A program made the translations under genes and the position numbers. From positions 1 to 38,583 of the forward strand of contig NZ_CAJATU010000014.1 of assembly GCF_903944925.1 (NCBI RefSeq): a DNA stretch of 38,583 nucleotides, in the 5' to 3' direction. Below the pieces are notes generated by a model. The model was not told where the DNA came from. It made no database searches and saw nothing but the letters and a program-made list of their open reading frames with translations. Numbering within the stretch: the stretch's first letter is position 1; every line of letters starts with the position of its first letter. Source of the stretch: an uncultured Rhodopila sp. (GTDB lineage Bacteria; Pseudomonadota; Alphaproteobacteria; Acetobacterales; Acetobacteraceae). Below are positions 32,176 to 38,583 of the stretch, in pieces.

Positions 32176-32555
32176 GTCGCCCCCGCCGACCTGACGACAC
32201 GCCGTATCTTCCCCAGGTCGATGCTAGGCTGAGCGATCTTGCGCTTGCTGCCGTAGGGGCAGCGTGGCTGGACGCCGTCGATCGCCCGCGACAACCACTC
32301 TGCCGCTTTGTCCCGCGTTGCGAAATTGCGATGGATGTCCGCGGGAGCGCTACCGTTCGGACAGCCGGTGGTCGTGGCAACGAACAGTCCGCTGCCGGCA
32401 TCATGCCGGACAGTGCCAATCCTGGCCGAGCCGCACAGGACGACATAAGTGTCGCTGCGGTACCGTATCTCCACAAAACGGAACGGCGGGGCGGGAATAG
32501 CGAACGGATCAGCGCTCGCCTCTTGGACGACGTATAGCGGCTGCACTGTGCTCAT
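32172..32555 (-). CDS. First gene of the virB operon, unknown
   Basis: A 127-residue soluble protein, the promoter-proximal gene of the operon, coupled to virB1 by ATGA. It reads as mostly beta in the first half (FRFVEIRYRSDTYVVLCGSA, RIGTVRHDAGSGLFVATTTG), with a helix after it (NFATRDKAAEWLSRAI) and a basic end (KRKIAQPSIDLGKIRRVVRS). There is no signal peptide or membrane segment. The family is not recognised. Its place at the head of the operon suggests a regulator or an accessory transfer protein, but nothing in the sequence decides this. Confidence 0.75.
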   Translation of the reverse strand: MSTVQPLYVVQEASADPFAIPAPPFRFVEIRYRSDTYVVLCGSARIGTVRHDAGSGLFVATTTGCPNGSAPADIHRNFATRDKAAEWLSRAIDGVQPRCPYGSKRKIAQPSIDLGKIRRVVRSAGAT

Positions 32556-32947
32556 GCCGGCACCCGAACGCGACTGATATGATGTAGGGACAAACGTCTC
32601 CCCACATGAAACCGCTTAACGGATTTCATTGCACAAACATCCTTTTGGCTATTGCTTGCCCGTTCCTTCAACGGAACGTGAAAAGCTACGCGTCATTCCA
32701 AAAAATGCGAATGATAGTCTCAAAAATCTCGTAGCGACGCCAAGGCCAAAGTATCCGGCGATCCGTTGCCGATCACCGCCGTTCCAGTTGCGATCGACTG
32801 ACACACGCTCAGGTGGCATCACAATTTAGGTGAAGCCGGGGAGAGTCAATTGGCAAATTTGGCAGTCCGGAAAGTTAATCTGTAACGCCAACGTTCCGCT
32901 TTGGTTCTGCAACGGAAGAGTGAGGGTTTTGACTACGCTTTTTGCGT
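32556..32947. promoter_or_regulatory. virB operon upstream region with inverted repeats
   Basis: No gene is seen in these 392 bases. The virB operon promoter must lie here, reading leftwards. Two inverted repeats may be operator sites: ATGAAA...TTTCAT at 32606-32629 (arms of nine bases with one bulge) and CGTTCC-N6-GGAACG at 32661-32678. The right part also ends at the 3' end of the gene at 32948. Confidence 0.45.
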
Positions 32948-33328
32948 TTAGTGTGGTCCGGGAACGGGAATGTCGCGGTAGCCGCGTCGCTCCGCCGTCC
33001 GTCTCTTGCTGCCGTGGAGCGCGTCAACGGATTGGCTGCAACCTTGGGCGGTGTGCCCAGTCGTCGCGTCGCTCCACAGTCCCGGTTGGTGCTGGGGTGC
33101 GTCGGCCGCTGCGGCAATGGCCTGGTTCAGCAGATCGCGGAGTTGAGAGGCCGTCGCCAGCGGCAGGTTGGCCAGCGCATGGTGTTTGCGCAGGATGCCG
33201 CCGGAGTCATAGTTTCGCGTTTGCAGATCGATCAGAATGCGAGACCGGCTGGCCACGATCTGGGCTTCGCCGAACGTGCCGGATATCGAAAACAGCCGGG
33301 ACGTGTTAGCCGGGACATGTTTGGACAT
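32948..33328 (-). CDS. Hypothetical protein upstream of the virB operon
   Basis: A 126-residue protein. ATG 33328 follows GGAAAGGCG. The first 90 residues have a reasonable composition (LFSISGTFGEAQIVASRSRI, LIDLQTRNYDSGGILRKHHA, ATASQLRDLLNQAIAAAA); the last 35 are less protein-like (SKRRTAERRGYRDIP). No domain is recognised and there is no signal peptide. Operator-like palindromes lie upstream (33413-33471), so it is likely under tight control, possibly by the XRE protein encoded next to it. It may influence transfer or copy number. Confidence 0.55.
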   Translation of the reverse strand: MSKHVPANTSRLFSISGTFGEAQIVASRSRILIDLQTRNYDSGGILRKHHALANLPLATASQLRDLLNQAIAAAADAPQHQPGLWSDATTGHTAQGCSQSVDALHGSKRRTAERRGYRDIPVPGPH

Positions 33329-33412
33329 AGGAATTCGCCTTTCCTAGGCTGGCCGGTTTGGGACCGAATGTCGATCTAAATTCTGCTGCGTGCGTCTCCT
33401 CTGTTCATGTCT

Positions 33413-33471
33413 GATACCCTGTAGGGTATCGTAGTGCAATACCCTAAACGATATCGCTTGAGATACCTCAA
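33413..33471. promoter_or_regulatory. Palindromic operator cluster
   Basis: A perfect 18-base palindrome GATACCCTGTAGGGTATC at 33413-33430 is followed by a related half-preserved copy (ATACCCTAAACGATAT, about 33440-33455) and a third small palindrome TTGAG-ATAC-CTCAA at 33458-33471. Repeats with this size and spacing are typical repressor sites. They lie upstream of the gene at 32948-33328 and just beyond the 3' end of the XRE gene, whose product is the natural candidate to bind them. Confidence 0.65.
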
Positions 33472-33513
33472 AACATATGGCATTAAGCGCCGTCGCTTGG
33501 CGGAAGGGTTGGA

Positions 33514-33840
33514 TCAGTGCGGGGGCAGGAGGTCTGTCAGAGGTATGCCGAGAGCTTTTGCGAATCGACGGATGGTCGAGAGGCGAACGTCGGTTCTACC
33601 TTGCTCAAGACCGGGCAGACGCGGCTGGGGGATATTGACGAGCTTCGCCAGTTCCGCCTGGGAAAGGCCGGCCGCTTCCCGAGCCTCCCTGAGTTTCATC
33701 CCAAAAGTTATCGCGTCGGCGTCCCGGAGGGGAGGGCGGCTGGCCTTTTTTGCCGCCGCCGCTTTTTTCGGTGGCAATCTCGCGGGAGTGGTCGGAGCCG
33801 CTCTGCTGCGGGTTACGGCCTTCTTGGGCGGCAGGCTCAC
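33514..33840 (-). CDS. XRE-family transcriptional regulator
   Basis: A 108-residue repressor-like protein. An N-terminal basic Lys/Ala/Pro-rich tail (PARLPPKKAAAAKKASRPP) precedes a Cro/C1 helix-turn-helix at about residues 46-104: FGMKLREAREAAGLSQAELA, KLVNIPQPRLPGLEQGRTDV, RLSTIRRFAKALGIPLTDLL. The start is GTG 33840 with AGAGGTG upstream. Its gene reads away from the iterons, so its promoter lies close to the first iteron and may be shared with replication control. Palindromes at 33413-33471 are probable targets. Confidence 0.9.
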   Translation of the reverse strand: MSLPPKKAVTRSRAAPTTPARLPPKKAAAAKKASRPPLRDADAITFGMKLREAREAAGLSQAELAKLVNIPQPRLPGLEQGRTDVRLSTIRRFAKALGIPLTDLLPPH

Positions 33841-33923
33841 GTCTCAGGCACCTCTGGCCGGGTAGTTCTGAAGTGGTATCAGGAACGGCATGATTCTACC
33901 AGCGAACGGTGGCTTAGTGGCTA

Positions 33924-34372
33924 CGATGAATCACCAAGGTTCGGCCAATCCGGCGTCGCTTGGTTCGTTAAGCCAGCTTTTTTGTTTGTTCGCAGAACAT
34001 TGGCTCGCGATGAATCACCAAGGTCTCGCCAAGCCGCCTCACTCGTCACTGTTAACCATCCTTTCCTAAGCCATTGGCTGGCGGCTTACGATGAATCGCC
34101 AATGTTCTGGCAGGCCGTGTCACTCGTCGTCGTGAGCCGTCCTTCGCTGAGCCATAGGTCCATGGCCTACGATGAATCACCAAGGTTCTGCTGGCCTATA
34201 GGTTTTTTGTATCAGACTCTTATAAGAGTGTATTGGCGATTCATCGTGGATAACCCTGGTTGTCATTGGCGATTCATCGCGATCCGCCGATTCGCGACCT
34301 TGGCGATTCATCGTGCGGTCCCTATCCCGCTTCGTGGATGTTCCGATAGTTTAACACATTGGCGATTCATCG
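33924..34372. repeat. Iteron array and probable replication origin (oriV)
   Basis: Eight copies of a 17-base iteron, consensus CGATGAATCRCCAAKGT. Four are direct (33924-33940, 34008-34024, 34089-34105, 34170-34186) and four inverted (34230-34246, 34263-34279, 34297-34313, 34356-34372). The direct copies lie in tandem units of 84, 81 and 81 bases. Between the two sets is a perfect 14-base palindrome ACTCTTATAAGAGT (34216-34229). A DnaA-box-like CGTGGATAA (34245-34253) adjoins the first inverted copy. The array ends 34 bases before repA. Its product should bind the iterons for initiation and copy control. Confidence 0.92.
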
Positions 34373-34406
34373 TGGCGAATCGTGCAATCGCGAGTAGAGA
34401 AAACAT

Positions 34407-35447
34407 ATGAAGGTGTCTGATCAACTCGAAATCTTCGGCCTGGATGCCACGAAGCGGATGGCCGAAGCGGGCGCAACGACGCGCGCCGGGAAATCCAAGC
34501 TGCTGCGGCAGGTCGAGGTTGCGCACGACCTGATGTCGAGCCTCCCCTCCTCCGACGATCTTGCCTTTCTGCATTCGGGACTTTGTCAAACATGCCTGCC
34601 GCACAGCCGCCCGACCAGCAATAGGGCGGTCTGGACCCGAAGCTCCGGGCGGTTCAGCCTGACCGTCAACCCTGGAATGATCGACGAGAGGCCGATAGCC
34701 GCGCGTCAACGGCAACCGACGCTTGACGAGCAGGAGGCGATGTACGTCGGTGTGCCGTACGGTAGCCGTGCCAGACTGATAATGCTCTTCCTGCAGAGTG
34801 AGGGGATTAAAAGCCGGACGGTTTCGCTAGGACCTTCGCTTTCAGCATGGCTGCGATCGCTTGGTTTGCCGATTTCCGGCGGTCCCCGTGGCTCGATTAT
34901 CGCCATCCGTGAACAAAGCCTCCGTATCGCCCGATGCTCGATGACTATGCAGTGGAGCGAGACGGAAGGCGGCACCGAACGCACCATGATCGCCGATACT
35001 CGTATAGTCGACGGCTTGGAGTTATGGCAGTCTGCAAGCGGCACCGACTGGTGTGGCACCGTCGAACTGTCCGACCGCTTTTTTCAGCAGCTTCGTCAGC
35101 ATGCTGTCCCGCTGGACAAGCGTGGGATTGCCCATCTCGCTGGCAACTCTCTCGGCCTGGATCTTTATGCCCTGCTGGCTTACCGACTCCCCAAGCTCCG
35201 ACGAGATCTGCATTTGCGATGGGATGCTTTGCAAGGGCAGATCGGTGCGGCTGAAACACAGACATTCAATCTCGCGTATCGCATTCGGGCGGTGATGCCG
35301 GACGTGGCTGTCGCATATCCCCACGCTCGCGTCGAAGTCACTCCACACGGTCTGCTCTTGAAGCCGTCCCCGCCCGCCGTGCCGAAGACCGTTGTGCCGG
35401 GCTTTAGGCTTGTAGAAAGCCACACCAATGTTCTGACCAAAGACTAA
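34407..35447 (+). CDS. repA: Plasmid replication initiator RepA (RepA_C family)
   Basis: A 346-residue initiator of the plasmid-encoded RepA family of Gram-negative plasmids. Recognisable blocks are QEAMYVGVPYGSRARLIMLF near residue 110, LGPSLSAWLRSLGLPISGGP near 140, and the C-terminal DKRGIAHLAGNSLGLDLYAL followed by LAYRLPKLRRDLHLRWDALQ. The ATG overlaps the TGA of an open frame running through the iterons (ATGA). It lies 34 bases after the last iteron, as expected for an iteron-controlled replicon. RepA should bind the iterons, open the origin and recruit the host replisome; no partner rep gene is seen. Confidence 0.92.
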   Translation: MKVSDQLEIFGLDATKRMAEAGATTRAGKSKLLRQVEVAHDLMSSLPSSDDLAFLHSGLCQTCLPHSRPTSNRAVWTRSSGRFSLTVNPGMIDERPIAARQRQPTLDEQEAMYVGVPYGSRARLIMLFLQSEGIKSRTVSLGPSLSAWLRSLGLPISGGPRGSIIAIREQSLRIARCSMTMQWSETEGGTERTMIADTRIVDGLELWQSASGTDWCGTVELSDRFFQQLRQHAVPLDKRGIAHLAGNSLGLDLYALLAYRLPKLRRDLHLRWDALQGQIGAAETQTFNLAYRIRAVMPDVAVAYPHARVEVTPHGLLLKPSPPAVPKTVVPGFRLVESHTNVLTKD

Positions 35448-35451
35448 GTGT

Positions 35452-35474
35452 TTGGGGTCTCTGGAAGACCTCAA
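35452..35474 (+). terminator. Hairpin after repA
   Basis: TTGGGGTCT, a five-base loop, then AGACCTCAA form a nine-pair stem with one G-T pair, starting five bases after the repA stop. No T-run follows, so it may be a weak or factor-assisted terminator or an RNA-stabilising end. Confidence 0.45.
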
Positions 35475-35556
35475 TGGCGCTCAACGAGGGTAGGGGGTAC
35501 GGTACAGCAACCGCGAATCATACTTGCCGGCTGCGTTTTTTATCCAGATTGTCGCG

Positions 35557-35874
35557 CTACAGCTTCGGCGCCGCAGCAACGGGACCACCCGCGGGGCCGG
35601 ACCCGCGAGGCACCGGCACCAGTTCGATGGCCCAATCCGCCGGCGCGCCATGGTTGTGTTCGCGGTGCCCCGCGCAGAGATAGACTGGCGCGGGCGGCCG
35701 GTTGCAACGCCTGCACCGTAATCGGGGAAGGATGTCCGCGAAGCTCCTGTCGCCGCGCGTCGTGGCCAGCAGGCGGAGCGGAAGGATCGTCGTCCCCTGG
35801 CAGCAGTGCAGCTCAAGGCGGCAATCAGGCCAGTCGGACAGGCGGTGGGCGAGGCGGAACGGCGGCGGGTGCAT
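35557..35874 (-). CDS. Conserved hypothetical protein with Cys pairs
   Basis: A 105-residue soluble protein of a type common in Acetobacteraceae and relatives. DWPDCRLELHCCQGTTILPL, then RFRCRRCNRPP-like sequence (LPRLRCRRCNRPPAPVYLCA) give several Cys in C-x2-C spacing that could bind zinc, followed by GHREHNHG and DWAIELVPVP. The start is ATG 35874. It faces repA tail to tail. No role is known to me; a small zinc-binding DNA- or protein-interacting factor is plausible. Confidence 0.7.
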   Translation of the reverse strand: MHPPPFRLAHRLSDWPDCRLELHCCQGTTILPLRLLATTRGDRSFADILPRLRCRRCNRPPAPVYLCAGHREHNHGAPADWAIELVPVPRGSGPAGGPVAAAPKL

Positions 35875-35944
35875 GGCCGCAAACTACCGTCAGAACATAA
35901 AGCGAACAACGATAAAGCAGCAATCCACGCTGCTCCGACGCGCT

Positions 35945-36466
35945 TCAGGTTGCCGCCAGGATCTTCTCGACTTCCAGCACCGCCTTCGCCGCCCAGCCTG
36001 CGGTCCCGGGCGGCACATCCGGGCGAAATCTCTCGTAGAGCCTGAACCCGATCCGGTTGAGTTCGGCCGGCTCGTAGCGCGCCGCCAGCAAGGCCATCGC
36101 CGTCCTGACGTCGGCCAAGCGTGCGCCGAACGCCTTGACGAGATAGCGCTCGACCGCGGCGGGATCCGCGGGGCGGTCGCCATCGGCGGCGCGCAGTTCG
36201 CCGTTTTCGTCGGACAGCAGCCGGATGGTTTTGCCCAGCAGAAACGCCGGCGCCGTCAAATGGATCTCGGCCAGCAGCGGGGTTTCGGCGTCGCGGTCGA
36301 CCTTTCGCTCCTCCCGCCCGATGTTGCGTGCCTTGATCCGCGCGGCGGCGCCGGCGACAGCCCGGCCCAAGGTCAGCGCGGTGTCCGGCGGATGGCCGAG
36401 CTGTTCGGCAACGACCGCCGCCCATAGCGTGAGAACCGGGGCCCGGTTCACCAGGATCGAGGACAT
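35945..36466 (-). CDS. Conserved hypothetical protein
   Basis: A 173-residue protein. It opens SSILVNRAPVLTLWAAVVAE and continues ALTLGRAVAGAAARIKARNI, a widespread conserved start of uncharacterised bacterial proteins. It continues with FLLGKTIRLLSDENGELRAA, ERYLVKAFGARLADVRTAMA and YERFRPDVPPGTAGWAAKAV. It appears soluble and mostly helical. The start at 36466 is chosen as the conserved MSSILVNRAP; an ATG at 36517 is an alternative. It reads in the same direction as the gene at 35557, about 70 bases upstream of it. Function unknown. Confidence 0.75.
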   Translation of the reverse strand: MSSILVNRAPVLTLWAAVVAEQLGHPPDTALTLGRAVAGAAARIKARNIGREERKVDRDAETPLLAEIHLTAPAFLLGKTIRLLSDENGELRAADGDRPADPAAVERYLVKAFGARLADVRTAMALLAARYEPAELNRIGFRLYERFRPDVPPGTAGWAAKAVLEVEKILAAT

Positions 36467-36568
36467 GGCTTCGGCCCTTTCCGCTTTCAGGTCATCCGCG
36501 GTCCCGGCGGATCGCACGACTCCGGGCGGCTATGCTAACGCCTGTCCGGTTGCAGACGGAGACTCGAT

Positions 36569-36892
36569 TTGAAAAAACCGAAGCGCCGCCGCCCCGCACC
36601 CCGGCGTAAACCGGTCCGCGTGCCGGGAGCATTGGCGACCCCTGCGGGTGAAACCGAGGTCGGCGCCAGGCTGGCCGGCATGCTGCGCGCGCGGCTTGCG
36701 CTGATGCCGCCACAGATCGCGGCGGACTATCGCGCCCTGGCGCAAAAAGACGATCCGACCATTGCCGAGAAGGCCAGGCTCAGCGTGCTGGAGGACACCT
36801 ATGCGCCGTCGCCGCCGCAGCTCCAGGCGGCGATCGCTGCGGTGCTTGCCGAACGCGGCGTGCGGCCCGGCGCCGGACCGTCGCGGGTCTGA
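36569..36892 (+). CDS. Small basic hypothetical protein
   Basis: A 107-residue protein from TTG 36569 with GGAG about ten bases upstream. A very basic start (KKPKRRRPAPRRKPVRVPGA) is followed by a helical part (GARLAGMLRARLALMPPQIA, ADYRALAQKDDPTIAEKARL) and AAIAAVLAERGVRPG. No family recognised. It is divergent from the conserved hypothetical gene at 35945, so the short space between them should hold both promoters. Confidence is limited by the TTG start. Confidence 0.5.
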   Translation: MKKPKRRRPAPRRKPVRVPGALATPAGETEVGARLAGMLRARLALMPPQIAADYRALAQKDDPTIAEKARLSVLEDTYAPSPPQLQAAIAAVLAERGVRPGAGPSRV

Positions 36893-37391
36893 CCCGGCCG
36901 CCGCCAGATCCGTGACGACTCGACTTGTCATATGTCTTATGCGGCACAGGGTTGACGAGCTCGGGCAGGGCAGCGAGGCGTCCGCAAGCGCGTTGCCAAG
37001 GCAAGACCGGTCTGACCGGCCTCAACTAACGAACCGGCCTTCCAGTGCGCATACGAAGACCGAACGAGAAACGGCCTAGCTGTCGGAAAACCATCGCGCC
37101 GCGGTTTCCGTGCAGTTTTCCATTCCGTCAGGGTTTGTCGCACAGGAAATTGGCCGGATTTTCGCTCCTCCTGTATAGCAACCGGTAGGTGCCGGGAATC
37201 ATCTGATTTCCGTTATCGCCGCCGAAGGCCCCTCCCTGCCCCGGCCGCCGTGTCCGTGTTTCCCCTATTGTGAGCCGTGAACACCCCTACGACCTTTTGG
37301 CTATTTTATGCTGCACCTGCGAACGCCACCTTCCGGATTGCAGACCGCGCCTCTGGCGCACTGCTTTCTTGGACGTTTCCTCCCTAAACTT
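36893..37391. other. Non-coding stretch ahead of a terminator
   Basis: About 500 bases with no credible gene. The right part, from about 37260, leads directly into the strong terminator at 37392 with no open frame of quality, so it could hold a short untranslated RNA. I see no match to a known RNA family. Confidence 0.35.
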
Positions 37392-37423
37392 CGGCGGTGC
37401 CCTCACGGGCGCCGCCGTTTTTT
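37392..37423 (+). terminator. Intrinsic terminator
   Basis: A strong stem, CGGCGGTGCCC - TCA - CGGGCGCCGCCG (about 11 pairs, one G-T), followed at once by six T residues. This is the clearest rho-independent terminator in the window and reads on the plus strand. Confidence 0.85.
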
Positions 37424-38016
37424 GGCTTAGCCACACAATGCGAACGCCGCTTCCCAGAGCACGACGGTCGTTGCGTCGGCGTGCTCCTCAGGCATCCCGA
37501 ACCACGAGGCGACCGTGATGACGCTGCGTCCTGGCAAGTCGGTGCAGCTCCTATCGGCGCGCAGGGGACCGGCATTCATCCACAGAAACGGTGTGCAAGA
37601 ATGTGGACAACCGTATTTACCGCACGTAAACCGCGTACCGTCACACTCGTTGCCGATACGATCCGGGGAAGGCGTGATCAGGTCGCGGACAGGATATTCC
37701 TTCGTCCAGCGCCGCCTTGGCGACGTCGCCGGCCCGGGTCTTCAGCCCGGGCCCCTCGCCGACGCCATACGACCGCCTCGATACGACGACCCCGGTAACC
37801 CGCCGCCCCCACACGCCGCGCACCGCAGCGGGGTGAGCGGCAGTCCTTTTCTGCATTTTCGCGCGATTCATACCGACGATCAGGCCGATCCCGGGTTGCG
37901 CGCGGCGTCGGCCGTTGTTGTCCGAATCGGGGCGACGCGAGCAGGTAGACCGGCCGGCGCGCACCGCACGCAACCCGGCAACCGGCGCGCAGTCGCCGCG
38001 AGCAAGAAGATAGCGA
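37424..38016. other. Gene-free stretch with DnaA-box-like sites and a hairpin
   Basis: No convincing gene in 593 bases. Two DnaA-box-like nonamers face each other: TCATCCACA (37576-37584) and TGTGGACAA (37602-37610), each one base off consensus. A perfect eight-base inverted repeat GGCCCGGG-N7-CCCGGGCC lies at 37731-37753 without a T-run. It could be a second origin-like or regulatory site; this is weakly supported. Confidence 0.35.
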
Positions 38017-38208
38017 TTAGTGCTTCGCGAATGCAGGTTTACCCTTTGTCAGCCGTTTCGTAGCGCGTTCAATCCGTGACCGGGCAGTCCGCCGTTCCGC
38101 GGGTGTGGGAGGCGTCTTGGGCAGGAGTTCGGACATGGGTCCTTCAAGCTCGCCATCCCTCGCCCTCCGGAATCGTAATCGGAGTTGTACCGATAGCCTC
38201 GCCGTCAT
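38017..38208 (-). CDS. Small basic hypothetical protein
   Basis: A 63-residue protein whose ATG overlaps the stop of the preceding gene (TGATG), so the two are coupled. It begins MTARLSVQLRLRFRRARDGE and ends in a basic helix (ERRTARSRIERATKRLTKGK). An internal ATG would give a 39-residue form (MSELLPKTPPTP...). No family recognised; a nucleic-acid contact is possible from the charge. Confidence 0.55.
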   Translation of the reverse strand: MTARLSVQLRLRFRRARDGELEGPMSELLPKTPPTPAERRTARSRIERATKRLTKGKPAFAKH

Positions 38209-38583
38209 CACCCCGCCCGGACGATTTCTCGAAGGGACGTTCGGCTAACGATGGTGTCGTTGATCCGGGCGGAGGCGAGGACCGCAACGACCTCGCGACG
38301 ACGGTCTGAGCGGGATGGCGCAAGCCCCGGGGTATGGTCACCGAGGACGATCCAGGCTTCGGCCCGACTGAGGACGAGTTCCGCGTCGGCTGCGACGGCC
38401 AACAACCTGACGAGTTCCATGGATGCGGTCTTGCGCTCCGGCGTGCTGTTGTCCGCCTCGACAAGCTGACCGTGGCCGATGCGGTCGACGACGAGATACA
38501 TGGGTGCCAGGCTGCCGCTATCGACGAGCGCCTGCTCGGCGTCGGCTACCGCAAGGTCGAAATGGCGATCGAAATCGGATGGC
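38208..38583 (-). CDS. Hypothetical protein, C-terminal part (cut by window edge)
   Basis: The reverse-strand frame is open from the right edge to TGA at 38208-38210, 124 codons. It reads SDFDRHFDLAVADAEQALVD, then MYLVVDRIGHGQLVEADNST, MELVRLLAVAADAELVLSRA, and VAVLASARINDTIVSRTSLR. An internal ATG at 38501 exists, but the frame upstream of it has equally good composition, so the true start is probably outside the window. It looks soluble, alpha/beta, and is not recognised. It is coupled to the small basic gene downstream. Confidence 0.65.
   Translation of the reverse strand, partial: PSDFDRHFDLAVADAEQALVDSGSLAPMYLVVDRIGHGQLVEADNSTPERKTASMELVRLLAVAADAELVLSRAEAWIVLGDHTPGLAPSRSDRRREVVAVLASARINDTIVSRTSLREIVRAG

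Noticed and set aside
33924..34372. Possible CRISPR array
   Set aside because: The repeats are 17 bases, occur in both directions, have unequal spacing and lie before repA; they are iterons.
35481..36425. A 314-codon minus-strand frame
   Set aside because: It overlaps two better genes at 35557 and 35945 in other frames and has shadow-like composition.
37515..38063. A 182-codon plus-strand frame
   Set aside because: Composition is not protein-like, and there is no ribosome site or family resemblance.

Overview
The window reads as most of the backbone of a conjugative plasmid from a high-GC alphaproteobacterium. The family Acetobacteraceae or a near relative is likely: DUF6489 and MucR/Ros family proteins are typical of that group, the replication gene is of the plasmid RepA_C type rather than repABC, and codon third positions are strongly G/C. 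No rRNA, tRNA or CRISPR array was seen.

Layout. 1-3.6 kb holds a cut-off PAS protein, a DUF6489 protein, a small exported protein, and a divergent LysR regulator / bile-acid:sodium-symporter-type carrier pair. 3.7-5.9 kb is a block of small minus-strand regulators: a MucR/Ros zinc finger, two related helix-turn-helix proteins and a ribbon-helix-helix-like protein. 6-9.3 kb holds a DUF932 protein, then a short gene broken by an amber codon and a large ParB-like protein. 9.3-16.4 kb is the DNA-processing (relaxosome) region. Three minus-strand genes in TraM/TraL/TraK positions face a short candidate oriT. On the other side are a coiled-coil protein, a membrane-anchored GIY-YIG-like protein and a giant MobF relaxase-helicase-Toprim fusion (traA). 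16.4-17.7 kb is a cargo insert bounded by near-identical 34-bp direct repeats, one of which is the last codons of traA.

17.7-32.6 kb is one long minus-strand operon. In transcription order it is: hypothetical, virB1, virB2, virB3, virB4, virB5, eexN-like, small membrane gene, virB6, small membrane gene, virB7, virB8, virB9, virB10, small membrane gene, virB11, a GH5-type glycoside hydrolase, virD4, and an LPD7-domain gene. Most junctions overlap by a few bases (ATGA, GTGA or TAATG), so the set is translationally coupled. 32.6-35.5 kb is the replication region: an XRE regulator, operator-like palindromes, four direct plus four inverted 17-bp iterons around a 14-bp palindrome with a DnaA-box-like site, then repA. 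35.5-38.6 kb holds small conserved hypothetical genes, a strong intrinsic terminator, a roughly 600-bp stretch with no gene, and an operon cut by the right edge.

How it works together: RepA with the iterons replicates the plasmid, and the ParB-like protein may help stability. TraA with the TraK/L/M-position proteins nicks and unwinds the DNA at oriT, VirD4 hands it to the VirB channel, and the EexN-like protein blocks entry into a cell that already carries the plasmid. The most unusual items are the secreted GH5 enzyme locked inside the secretion operon, the repeat-flanked cargo at the 3' end of traA, an 81-bp leader duplicated in front of two different genes, and the symmetric iteron origin whose roughly 81-bp repeats are open in one frame up to repA.
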